Positions 18,183 to 26,522 of a DNA stretch of 64,000 bases are shown here, piece by piece; the first letter of the stretch is position 1; every line of letters begins with the position of its first letter. The notes under the pieces were generated by a model, which had not been told where the DNA came from, made no database searches, and worked only from the letters and a program-made list of their open reading frames with translations. A program made the translations under genes and the position numbers. The stretch is from Neobacillus terrae (GTDB lineage: Bacteria; Bacillota; Bacilli; Bacillales; Cytobacillaceae), in NCBI RefSeq assembly GCF_011393025.1, contig NZ_JAAOEO010000001.1, forward strand, positions 248,001 to 312,000, in the 5' to 3' direction.

Positions 18183-19370
18183 GTGAGCAGTAAGTTAATA
18201 AATACATTTATGAAGGTAAAGTTCCGGTATTCCCCGTATAGGCATGACTGGTACTATGGAAGCATTATTTATAAAATGGAAAAAAATCTTGAGATATTCA
18301 AATTGAATTCAAAAAAAAACACACCTTATTTAAATAAACCAGGTATTTCGTTTTCCTTTGATGATAGTTTTAGAGTTAACCATTGGTACAAATATGGAAA
18401 AGAATTATTCGGGTATTATGATGTCAAAGCAACCTTTAATATTAATGCATTCCATCATTTTGAGGGTCAAAGAGAGCACACTCAAGAAGAAATAGATATG
18501 CTTCTAGATTTACAAGCAAACGGTCATGAAATTGCACATCATGGATATAAACATCAAAATGCAAAGGGTTATTCCGCTGAAAATGGTTTATCTAGTTGGT
18601 TAGAAGATGAAATTAAACCTTTGTTTACCTGGATGGAAAGCCAGTCACATTCAAAGACGAAAGAAAAATTTAAAAAACCTGTTACTTATTCATTTCCATA
18701 TTCTCATTTTAATGAAGAAAATATCAAAGAAATAGTGCCAAAATATTTTAAAGTTGTTAGAGGACATTTAACCGAAAATAATGCAATTCCGTTTAATTTT
18801 ACTGGACTTGCGCCTTCAATACGAATAGATAGCAACTTTCTAACTGATGTTAAGTATATTAAAAGAATAATGGGACTAGCAAAAACAACTGGAAGAAATT
18901 TAATTTTTATGTGTCATTCATTAATCCCAGAAGAAATTAACTGGAAGGATTTTGGTTGGGGTGAAAACTCGAGTGCAGCAGGAGAATGGAGAATATCACC
19001 CGAAGTTATTCTGGTAATTATTGATGAAGCCAAAAAGTTGGATTTGGAATTTTATACAACTGCTGAAATAGCTGGTGTCGCAACCTTTATAGACAAAAAT
19101 TTGGAAAGTTGTGTTAGGGAATACATCTCAAATCCTGATGATCCGTGGATCTCTATTTCAGAATTAAGCAGGATAAGAGAATTAGACTTAAGTGGTAAAA
19201 ATATTTCTAATTTGGACGGTATACAATATTTCATAAATCTTGAAAGACTTGATTTAAAGGATAATAATATTTCAGATTTTAGGATTTTAGAGAAACTTAA
19301 CAAATTAAAGGATGTGGAGCATACAATAAATCCATTATTAAATAGTAAAAAGGAGTGTTTTAAAGAGTGA
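18183..19370 (+). CDS. Polysaccharide deacetylase-like protein with C-terminal LRR
   Basis: The N-terminal ~300 residues form a NodB-like deacetylase domain: ISFSFDDSFRV gives the Asp pair and GHEIAHHGYKHQN gives the HxxxH zinc motif. Residues from about 330 form leucine-rich repeats of the 22-residue internalin type (IRELDLSGKNISNLDGIQYF, then LERLDLKDNNISDF). No signal peptide is visible, so it may act on lipid-linked or nucleotide sugars inside the cell. The next gene is a close full-length duplicate overlapping by 4 bp. The deacetylase-LRR combination is unusual. The GTG start has a GGGAGG site. Confidence 0.75.
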   Translation: MSSKLINTFMKVKFRYSPYRHDWYYGSIIYKMEKNLEIFKLNSKKNTPYLNKPGISFSFDDSFRVNHWYKYGKELFGYYDVKATFNINAFHHFEGQREHTQEEIDMLLDLQANGHEIAHHGYKHQNAKGYSAENGLSSWLEDEIKPLFTWMESQSHSKTKEKFKKPVTYSFPYSHFNEENIKEIVPKYFKVVRGHLTENNAIPFNFTGLAPSIRIDSNFLTDVKYIKRIMGLAKTTGRNLIFMCHSLIPEEINWKDFGWGENSSAAGEWRISPEVILVIIDEAKKLDLEFYTTAEIAGVATFIDKNLESCVREYISNPDDPWISISELSRIRELDLSGKNISNLDGIQYFINLERLDLKDNNISDFRILEKLNKLKDVEHTINPLLNSKKECFKE

Positions 19371-20548
19371 AAAGCCAGTTAGTCATTACACTAAGGAAAG
19401 TAAAGTCCCGGTATTACCACCAGTACAAGTACTTTAAGAATATCATTCATCAAATGGAAAAAAGAATTTACACATCCAATCTAAAATCAAACAAAAAAAC
19501 AACATATTTAAATAAACCAGGTATTTCTTTTTCCTTTGATGATAGTTTTAGAGTTAAGCAATGGTACAAATATGGAAAAGATTTATTTGGATTTTATGAT
19601 GTCAAAGCAACTTTTAATATAAATGCATTCCATCATTTTGAAGGCCAAAGGGAGCATTCACAGGATGAAATAGACTTGCTTCTAGATTTGCAAGCAAATG
19701 GTCATGAAATAGCACATCATGGATATAAGCATCAAAACGCAAATACTTATTCAAATGAAAAAGGGATATCTAGTTGGATTGAAGATGACATTAAACCTCT
19801 GTTCACTTGGATCGAAAATCAATCGCATTCAAAAACGAAAGAAAAGTTTAAAAAACCAGTAACATACGCATTTCCCTATGCTCAATTTAATGAAGAGAAT
19901 ATTAAGGAGTTAGTGCCTAAATATTTTAAAGCCGTTAGAGGACACTTATCCGAAAATAACTTAATCCCATTTAATTATACTGGATTTTTTCCATCTATCA
20001 TTATAGATAGTAAGAATCTAACTGATGTAAAGTATATTAAAAGAATAATGAAACTGGCAAAGAAATCAGGCGATAATTTAGTTTTTATGTGCCATTCATT
20101 AATTCCAGAAGAAATTAACTGGAAGGATTTTGGATGGGGAGAAGATTCGCTTGCAGCAGGAGAATGGAGAATATCACCCAAAGTTATTCAAGAAATCATT
20201 GATGAAGCTAAAAAGTTAGATTTGGAATTTTATACAACTGCGGAAATAGCTGGTATCGCAACTTTTATTGACAAAAACTTGGAAATATGTGTTAGAGAAT
20301 ACATCTCAAATCCTGACGATCCATGGATTTCTATTTCAGAATTGAGCATGATAAGGGAATTAGATTTAAGTAGAAAAAATATTTACAATTTGGACGGCAT
20401 GCAATATTTTATAAATCTAGAAAAACTAAATTTAAAGGATAATCATATTTCAGACTTTAGGATTTTAGAGAAACTTAACAACTTAAAGGATTTGGTTTTA
20501 CCATTAATATTCTTGAGTAAATTTTTAACTTTAGATCTGATATTTTAA
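19367..20548 (+). CDS. Polysaccharide deacetylase-like protein with LRR, tandem duplicate
   Basis: Near copy of the preceding protein along its whole length, with the same FSFDDSFRV and GHEIAHHGYKHQN motifs and the same LRR start (IRELDLSRKNIYNLDGMQYF). It diverges only in the last ~20 residues, where the LRR breaks off into a hydrophobic tail (LPLIFLSKFLTLDLIF), suggesting truncation or frameshift of a longer repeat region. The GTG start overlaps the previous stop and has AAGGAG upstream. Two diverged copies suggest two acceptor specificities or recent duplication. Confidence 0.75.
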   Translation: MKSQLVITLRKVKSRYYHQYKYFKNIIHQMEKRIYTSNLKSNKKTTYLNKPGISFSFDDSFRVKQWYKYGKDLFGFYDVKATFNINAFHHFEGQREHSQDEIDLLLDLQANGHEIAHHGYKHQNANTYSNEKGISSWIEDDIKPLFTWIENQSHSKTKEKFKKPVTYAFPYAQFNEENIKELVPKYFKAVRGHLSENNLIPFNYTGFFPSIIIDSKNLTDVKYIKRIMKLAKKSGDNLVFMCHSLIPEEINWKDFGWGEDSLAAGEWRISPKVIQEIIDEAKKLDLEFYTTAEIAGIATFIDKNLEICVREYISNPDDPWISISELSMIRELDLSRKNIYNLDGMQYFINLEKLNLKDNHISDFRILEKLNNLKDLVLPLIFLSKFLTLDLIF

Positions 20549-20593
20549 ATAAGATTAATTTTATAGGCAAACTAGGAAGTTAAGGGGATTCAT

Positions 20594-21658
20594 ATGAGCG
20601 CTAAAATTAGTATTATTGTCCCGATATATAAAGTTGAACCATACCTTCGGCAATGTGTGGGATCAATACTAGCACAATCATACACCAACTTTGAACTAAT
20701 ACTTGTAGATGATGGTTCACCTGATAAATGTGGGGAAATTTGCGATGAATATGCAAAAAAGGATAATAGAATAAAAGTAATTCACAAAAAAAATGGAGGA
20801 CTCTCTTCAGCAAGGAATGCTGGTCTTGATATTGCAGCAGGAGATTTTATTGGTTTTATTGATGGAGATGATTTTGTTGATACGGACATGTACGAGATAT
20901 TATACAATCTTTTAGTTGAATATAATGCAGACGTGGCGGAGTGTAGTTTAAAAATTATTAAGAGCAGTAATTTACAACCACTAGAAACTGACAAAATAAA
21001 AGATGGAACCGTAGAGAGCGGCGATAATTTATTTGCTTTAAAAAGGTTATTAGAAAAACCTATAAGGAATGTGGCATGTAATAAATTATATAAAAAAGAA
21101 CTGTTTGCCGATTTAAGATATCCAGACAAGTTATACGAAGATGGATTTCTTACATATAAAATATTTTACAAATTAAAGAAATATGTATTTATCGAATTGG
21201 ATAAATACAACTATGTCCAAAGAGAAGATAGTATTATGGGAAAACAGAAAAAATATTCATTGAAAAATTTGGATGGATTGGAAGTACAAGAAGAAAGATA
21301 CCAATTTCTAAAAAGTAGAATTAAAAATCAAACTATTCTTATCTTAGCTGAATATAATTTATTCCGCCAAATTTTATTCCATTATAAAATGATGCAACAA
21401 GATAGCAAACAAATTGACCCCGATAGAAAATTTAGAAAAATGTTGAAGAATAGAATTATTAAAGAATACACTAGGTACTTATCAAACTATCGTTTGAGTG
21501 AATATAAAAATTTAATTAGATTTTCTAAATATGATATTGCCCTTTTTGATTATTTATTTTCACATTACAATTTGTATCTGAAATACTTAGAGATCATGGG
21601 GATTTTAAAATATCAAATAAAAAAAGTTTCAAGAATTACAAAAAAGTTTTCAATTTAA
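20594..21658 (+). CDS. Glycosyltransferase family 2
   Basis: GT-A enzyme: ISIIVPIYKVEPYLRQCVGS at the N-terminus, VDDGSPDKCGEICDEYA, GGLSSARNAGLDIAAGDFIG and the DXD-like FIDGDDFVD. This is close to streptococcal and lactobacillar EPS transferases. The ~200-residue C-terminal tail is basic and helical. The ATG has an AAGGGGA ribosome site. Donor and linkage are unknown. Confidence 0.88.
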   Translation: MSAKISIIVPIYKVEPYLRQCVGSILAQSYTNFELILVDDGSPDKCGEICDEYAKKDNRIKVIHKKNGGLSSARNAGLDIAAGDFIGFIDGDDFVDTDMYEILYNLLVEYNADVAECSLKIIKSSNLQPLETDKIKDGTVESGDNLFALKRLLEKPIRNVACNKLYKKELFADLRYPDKLYEDGFLTYKIFYKLKKYVFIELDKYNYVQREDSIMGKQKKYSLKNLDGLEVQEERYQFLKSRIKNQTILILAEYNLFRQILFHYKMMQQDSKQIDPDRKFRKMLKNRIIKEYTRYLSNYRLSEYKNLIRFSKYDIALFDYLFSHYNLYLKYLEIMGILKYQIKKVSRITKKFSI

Positions 21659-21686
21659 AATACTTTTTTAGGGAGGAGTAAAATGA

Positions 21687-22535
21687 GTGAAAAGCAAATC
21701 AGTTAATGTGCTTAGGGAAAAAAAGTCTAGGATTTTTAAATTCTTTAAAAAACCAATAAAAAAAATCTATTATAGTACATTTTTAATATCTATTTATTTC
21801 GCAAATATTTCATCAAAGATCAGTATTCCACTTACCAGAAATAACTACAGAATATTACAATTTAAAGATAAATATAAGGGCAAGCGGTGCTTTATAATTG
21901 GCAATGGTCCAAGTTTGAAACCAGAGGATTTAGAAAGATTGAAAGGTGAAATTACCTTTGCTTCTAATAAGATTTATAAAATTTTTAATAAAACTACATG
22001 GAGACCAACCTTTTATATGGTAGTAGATTCAATAGTTTTAGAAGAAAATGTTAAAGATATAAATTTAGTTGAAACAGGAACAAAATTCACTTTAAATTGT
22101 TATAAGCATTTATTTAATGCGGATATTTACTTTAATAATAACCTTAATGAAAACAAGCGTGGAACATTTTCAAAAAATATTATGGAATCTTTATATTCGT
22201 CAGGATCTGTTTCATATCATCTACTTCAAATAGCTCATTATATGGGATTTTCAGAGGTACATTTACTTGGTCATGATTACAATTTCAAAGGTGCAATTTC
22301 AAAAACAAAAGATTTATCAAATATAAAAGAGCTAGATAATTCACAGATTTATTTTAGTAATGATTATATTAGAGACGATGAAAAGAAGGCAGGTCAGGCT
22401 CCAGAAGAAATGTATATTGGAATGGAAAAAGCTAAAGAAGTATATGAAAATACAGGCAGGAAAATATTTAATGCTACGAGGGTTACATATTTGGATGTAT
22501 TTGAACAGAGTGAATTAGATGAATTGTTTGTTTAA
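21687..22535 (+). CDS. DUF115/GT42-like transferase, second copy
   Basis: Paralogue of the protein at 9901-10689: RCFIIGNGPSLKPEDLERLK at about residue 70, SGSVSYHLLQIAHYMGFSEV and HLLGHDYNF, then KIFNATRVTYLDVFEQ at the C-terminus. These correspond to the CstII/Maf-type motifs of CMP-sugar transferases. The correct frame starts at GTG 21687; an ATG three bases upstream opens only an eight-codon reading frame that ends at once. GGGAGG lies 10 bp before the GTG. Two copies could add two CMP-activated acids, or one could start and one extend a chain. Function inferred. Confidence 0.62.
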   Translation: MKSKSVNVLREKKSRIFKFFKKPIKKIYYSTFLISIYFANISSKISIPLTRNNYRILQFKDKYKGKRCFIIGNGPSLKPEDLERLKGEITFASNKIYKIFNKTTWRPTFYMVVDSIVLEENVKDINLVETGTKFTLNCYKHLFNADIYFNNNLNENKRGTFSKNIMESLYSSGSVSYHLLQIAHYMGFSEVHLLGHDYNFKGAISKTKDLSNIKELDNSQIYFSNDYIRDDEKKAGQAPEEMYIGMEKAKEVYENTGRKIFNATRVTYLDVFEQSELDELFV

Positions 22536-22669
22536 GGTTTCTGCTGTTTTACTTATTAATTTGCCAGATAATTAAAAATTAAAAATACATGGTAACCTCC
22601 TAGGTTAATCAATAGCGGTTCATGCTCTAAATATCAAAAAGGCCTTTAAATTTTGGGTAGGGGGATACA

Positions 22670-23305
22670 ATGTTAAGAAAAAAAATTTCGGAAATTTATA
22701 TTAAAATTGCCAGCTTTAACAGAAAAAAATTCATTAACAGAAAAAATAGAAAAATATTAAAAAATAATGAATTTACACTAATTTCAAGTAATTGTACTGG
22801 TGCTTTTATACAGAACGATTTAAATCTGAAGTTTTTAACACCAACAATAAATCTATTTTTCTTTGCAAATGATTTTGTTAAATTTGCTGAAAATCTTAAT
22901 TTTTACTTAAATGAAAATCTTGAGGTTGTAAGTACTGATAAATATAAATATCCTGTTGGAAGGATAAAGGATATAGAAATTCACTTTATGCATTATAAAA
23001 GTTTTGAAGAAGCAAAAGAACAATGGGAGAACCGAACTAAAAGAATTAATTTTGATAATATTTTTATAATGATGACTTATAGAGATGGCTGTAATGAAGA
23101 AACTATTAAAAGGTTTGAAAAACTGCCGTATAAAAACAAAGTTCTTTTTACAAACAGAGAATTTAAGCAATATCCATCAACATTTTATATTAAGGGGTTC
23201 GAAAATCAAGAATGTGTTGGCCATTTATATAAATATGAAAATATACTAGGAAAAAAGTATTATGACAATTTTAATTATGTTAAATGGTTTAATAATAAAA
23301 AGTGA
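22670..23305 (+). CDS. DUF1919 family protein
   Basis: This 211-residue protein shows the DUF1919 pattern: NEFTLISSNCTGAFIQNDL, FFANDFVKFAENL, PVGRIKDIEIHFMHY and FIMMTYRDGC. The family is common in exopolysaccharide loci and is thought to act in sugar transfer, but no reaction has been shown that I know of. A 134-bp gap before it has no clear promoter. Ribosome site GTAGGGGG. Confidence 0.75.
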   Translation: MLRKKISEIYIKIASFNRKKFINRKNRKILKNNEFTLISSNCTGAFIQNDLNLKFLTPTINLFFFANDFVKFAENLNFYLNENLEVVSTDKYKYPVGRIKDIEIHFMHYKSFEEAKEQWENRTKRINFDNIFIMMTYRDGCNEETIKRFEKLPYKNKVLFTNREFKQYPSTFYIKGFENQECVGHLYKYENILGKKYYDNFNYVKWFNNKK

Positions 23306-23334
23306 TTTTTAATAATGAGATCAAAATAAAAAAA

Positions 23335-23445
23335 ATGTCAAAATACACAGTTCATTCAGAAGAACATGATTACTTATGTGGAAATGGAGCTAGAGTGGTT
23401 ATTAGTACACTAGAAGAACTAAGTCCTAACTTTACCGTACACTAA
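23335..23445 (+). pseudogene. 36-codon orphan reading frame, probable gene remnant
   Basis: An ATG-initiated frame of 36 codons reads MSKYTVHSEEHDYLCGNGAR and continues VVISTLEELSPNFTVH. The composition is protein-like, but there is no ribosome site before the ATG and I recognise no family. It lies in a 220-bp gap between glycan genes and is most likely what is left of a deleted gene. Confidence 0.3.
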
Positions 23446-23527
23446 TAGTCCTTTGAAAAAAGTAGTAAAACATTAAAAGTTAGTAAAGTTCTTAGATAGT
23501 TAAAAAAATCACTTGGAGAGGTTAATA

Positions 23528-24340
23528 ATGGATAAAATACCTAAAATAATACATTACTGTTGGTTTCGAGGAAATTCTTTATCAAAGCTTGCAGAAAAAT
23601 GTATTGAAAGTTGGATGCAATATTGTCCAGGATATGTTTTCCAAAGGTGGGATGAAAGTAATTTTGACATAAATTGTAATCAATATGTAAAAGAGGCTTA
23701 CGAATCAAAAAAATGGGCATTAGTAAGTGATTATGTACGATTACATGCTCTTTATGAATATGGTGGAATATATATGGACACAGATGTTGAACTGTTAAAG
23801 AAGATAGATAATCTACTGGGTCATGAGGTCTTTTCAGGTTATGAGATTGATAATAAACTACCTACTGCTATAATGGGTTCGATAAAAAATCATAGATGGA
23901 TAAAATATTTATTATCTTATTATAATAATAAACACTTTATAAATAATGATGGAAGTTTTGATTTAACAACAAATGTAACCATTATTACAAACATGACTAA
24001 AAAAAGATATAAAATAAATCTGAATAATACCTATCAAGTTTTAGAGCATGGTATTGCAATATACCCTAAAGATTATTTTTGTCCCAAAAATTACCTTGAT
24101 GGAAAAATTAAAATAACTGATAATACTTATTGTATTCATCATTTTAATGCCTCATGGCACACTGAAGAAGAAAGGAAGAAGCACAGAAAAAAAATCTTTT
24201 ACAAAAATTTTTTTGGTAAAACTAATGGTGAATTTATTTTTTTATTAAATAGCCATGCAAATAAATATGGTTGGATATCAATGATAAAGTTATTAATAAA
24301 ACTGTCAATAAGAAAATTCAAACCCGACTTTCGCAGTTAA
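23528..24340 (+). CDS. Glycosyltransferase, GT32-like (DXD sugar-binding)
   Basis: It starts MDKIPKIIHYCWFRGNSLSK and has the DXD motif in YEYGGIYMDTDVELL; SDYVRLHALY just before is also conserved. It is a paralogue of the protein at 1920-2654. ATG 23528 has GGAGAGG about 6 bp upstream and gives the family N-terminus, so the upstream TTG at 23513 is rejected. The 270 residues end in a basic amphipathic tail. Specificity unknown. Confidence 0.85.
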   Translation: MDKIPKIIHYCWFRGNSLSKLAEKCIESWMQYCPGYVFQRWDESNFDINCNQYVKEAYESKKWALVSDYVRLHALYEYGGIYMDTDVELLKKIDNLLGHEVFSGYEIDNKLPTAIMGSIKNHRWIKYLLSYYNNKHFINNDGSFDLTTNVTIITNMTKKRYKINLNNTYQVLEHGIAIYPKDYFCPKNYLDGKIKITDNTYCIHHFNASWHTEEERKKHRKKIFYKNFFGKTNGEFIFLLNSHANKYGWISMIKLLIKLSIRKFKPDFRS

Positions 24341-24437
24341 AGTAAATTTTGATGACTACAAATATAAACTTTAAGTATACCAAATTGATTTGAAAATCCT
24401 TCAATTAAAATAAATTGGTTAAAAGTAGGTTATAGTT

Positions 24438-26069
24438 ATGGTAATTATTAAAGATAAAAAACTAATGAGTGTAGGAATTGTTTTAGATTCATTTGTAGTT
24501 CCAAAATGGATTGAAAAAATAATTATCGATATTATTCAAGCTGAATTTGTAGAATTAAAAGTTATTATAGTTAATTTAAAACATACTCAAAATAAAAAAC
24601 AAAGTAAAAATTATAAACACTGTCTATATAAACGATATTGTCAAGTAGATTATAAATATTATAGTACAAAAGTTAAAGGAAATGCGTTTGAAAAAATTAA
24701 TGTTGAAACGTCCGTTACTCAATCGAATAACAAATTAAATATTTATAGATTAAATTCTGCAGGAATTTCTCTACAGGATATTGATGCATTAGGGAAAGAA
24801 AAATTAGATGTAATTATACAATTTGGTTTTAGTGAAATCACAACACAATTGATAAGTTTATCAAAAAATGGAATTTGGTACTATCCTCATGATAATTTTG
24901 GAAACGGGTATACAGCAGAACCAAATTTTTTTAGAGCAATGTTTAATAAAAATAACCCTTTAGAAATTTCTTTGAATTCAATTTTAATTGGTTCTGAAAA
25001 AAGTAATGCTATTTATAAAACACAATCTTCAGTAACTAGAGATTCACTGTATTTTAACAGCAATGCAGCTTATTGGAAGTCAACCGAGTTTATTTTAAGG
25101 AAGCTTCGTGATTTGAATGAAGGTAAAATGGAAAATGTTAAAGATTATTCAGTTGTACCTAAAGAGAAAAATGAAAGCAAATTTCCTAACAATCTTGAAA
25201 CTATTAAACTTTTATTTAATTTAGGGTTGGAGAAAATAAAATCAAGAATTTCTAACGAACAATGGTTTCTTGCATTAAAAAAAATAAATGGTAAGACGGA
25301 AGATTACACAATAATAAAGCCCCCACTTGATCGGTTTTATGCAGACCCATTTATTATGAAAAAGGATAATAAAACATATATTTTCTTTGAGGAATTAATA
25401 TATAGAAAAGGTAAAGGGGATATTTCTGTGTTAGAAATTGATCCAGAAACCAATAGTTATTCTACACCTGTTACTGTATTAGAAAAACCATATCATTTGT
25501 CATATCCATTCCTTTATGAGTGGGAAGATGATATATATATGATTCCTGAAACATCTGGAAATAGGACAATTGAATTGTATAAGGCTATAAATTTTCCATA
25601 TGAGTGGGAACTAGAGAAGGTTTTAATTGAGGATATTAATGCTGTTGATGCAACAGTTATCCATTATAATAAAAAATTTTGGATGTTTGCGAATGTCTTT
25701 ATTGATGGTTCTTCATCATTAGATGAGCTTTATATTTTCTACTCTGATAGTTTATTTGGCGGATGGAAGCCACATAAAATGAATCCTGTAGTTTCTAATG
25801 CTTCCTCTGCTCGGCCAGCAGGAAATATATTCGTTAAAGGTGGAAAATTAATTAGACCTTCACAAAACTGTTCATTTAGTTATGGTTATTCTGTTAAATT
25901 TAATGAAATTGTAGATTTATCTGAGGAAGCTTATAGTGAGAAACTTCTATCTGAAATGGAACCTGACTGGTATAAAAATAATAAAGGAACCCATACTTAT
26001 AATTTTAATGATGAGTACGAGGTTATTGATGGAAGAAGAATAGAGCGAAAAAGATTTAGATCTAAGTAA
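24438..26069 (+). CDS. Formyltransferase-like domain fused to GINT1-type beta-propeller
   Basis: The N-terminal ~220 residues resemble a formyltransferase fold (GIVLDSFVVPKWIEKIIIDI, LDVIIQFGFSEI, GIWYYPHDNFG). The C-terminal ~290 residues are the beta-propeller: RFYADPFIMKKDNKTYIFFE, YHLSYPFLYEWEDDIYMIPE, DATVIHYNKKFWMFAN, SSARPAGNIFVKGGKLIRPS and KGTHTYNFNDEYEVIDG. The shorter protein at 8929-9876 has only the propeller. Such fusions occur in bacterial glycan loci; the reaction is not established. An N-formyl or related acyl transfer to an amino sugar is possible and would fit the bacillosamine-type enzymes. Confidence 0.7.
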   Translation: MVIIKDKKLMSVGIVLDSFVVPKWIEKIIIDIIQAEFVELKVIIVNLKHTQNKKQSKNYKHCLYKRYCQVDYKYYSTKVKGNAFEKINVETSVTQSNNKLNIYRLNSAGISLQDIDALGKEKLDVIIQFGFSEITTQLISLSKNGIWYYPHDNFGNGYTAEPNFFRAMFNKNNPLEISLNSILIGSEKSNAIYKTQSSVTRDSLYFNSNAAYWKSTEFILRKLRDLNEGKMENVKDYSVVPKEKNESKFPNNLETIKLLFNLGLEKIKSRISNEQWFLALKKINGKTEDYTIIKPPLDRFYADPFIMKKDNKTYIFFEELIYRKGKGDISVLEIDPETNSYSTPVTVLEKPYHLSYPFLYEWEDDIYMIPETSGNRTIELYKAINFPYEWELEKVLIEDINAVDATVIHYNKKFWMFANVFIDGSSSLDELYIFYSDSLFGGWKPHKMNPVVSNASSARPAGNIFVKGGKLIRPSQNCSFSYGYSVKFNEIVDLSEEAYSEKLLSEMEPDWYKNNKGTHTYNFNDEYEVIDGRRIERKRFRSK

Positions 26070-26104
26070 TCTATTAATCGATATATCATTATTATGAGGA
26101 GCCA

Positions 26105-26269
26105 TTGAGGAAAAAACTAAAAAAGTATATTAACAGTAAAACTATGTTCAAAAAGTATTTGCTAAAAATAAGACTTTGTGATTTCTATAACACTCAAAAT
26201 ATTTCAACAGCAACGTTTTTTAAGGGTAATACTTTTATTCAATTTGGTAAATACATAAAAAAGTGTTGA
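26105..26269 (+). pseudogene. Truncated acyltransferase gene, 5' remnant
   Basis: A TTG-initiated frame of 54 codons encodes LRKKLKKYINSKTMFKKYLL and later STATFFKGNTFIQFGKYIK, then stops. The end resembles the stretch just before the hexapeptide repeats of the acetyltransferase at 2678-3313. A GAGGAG ribosome site lies before the TTG. The repeats themselves are gone, and the promoter of the next operon begins exactly where the frame ends. I read this as the 5' stub of a deleted LbH acyltransferase gene. Confidence 0.5.
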
Positions 26270-26294
26270 CTTCATTTTCTGAAGATAATAATAT
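26266..26294 (+). promoter_or_regulatory. Strong sigma-A promoter before the PglA-like gene
   Basis: TTGACT (26266-26271) and TAATAT (26289-26294) with a 17-bp spacer. It would start transcription near 26301, about 220 bp before the glycosyltransferase gene at 26523, leaving two SinR-type boxes in the transcribed leader. Confidence 0.65.
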
Positions 26295-26308
26295 AAGCTT
26301 ATCACCTC

Positions 26309-26324
26309 GTTCTTTATGAAGAAC
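26309..26324. promoter_or_regulatory. SinR-type operator box B1
   Basis: GTTCTTTATGAAGAAC, a GTTC-N8-GAAC dyad flanked by C and G. It begins about 8 bp downstream of the expected transcription start of the TTGACT-TAATAT promoter, where a bound repressor could block initiation. Confidence 0.62.
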
Positions 26325-26410
26325 GAAATAGCACTCGGATAATTCTTAATATTGTATGTAGAGGAGATACTGTTTAATCAATTGTCCTCTTAATTTTTTT
26401 TGAATTTAAC

Positions 26411-26426
26411 GTTCTTTTTAATGAAC
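26411..26426. promoter_or_regulatory. SinR-type operator box B2
   Basis: GTTCTTTTTAATGAAC, 102 bp downstream of box B1 and 97 bp before the glycosyltransferase ATG. The rest of the 453-bp gap between 26070 and 26522 holds only the acyltransferase stub, the promoter and these boxes. An in-frame upstream TTG at 26400 overlaps this box and is not the likely start. Confidence 0.6.
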
Positions 26427-26522
26427 GAAATATGGGGTGTAAGATGTAAGAGTTGGTCCAATGGACATTTTGATATAGGAAATTGGATCATGGGCTTTGT
26501 TACGGTTAAGGAGAGTTTAAAG

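Noticed and set aside
26400..26522. N-terminal extension of the PglA-like protein from TTG 26400
   Set aside because: The extension overlaps operator box B2 and has no ribosome site, while ATG 26523 has AAGGAG and gives the family-typical [10 protein letters not shown] start.
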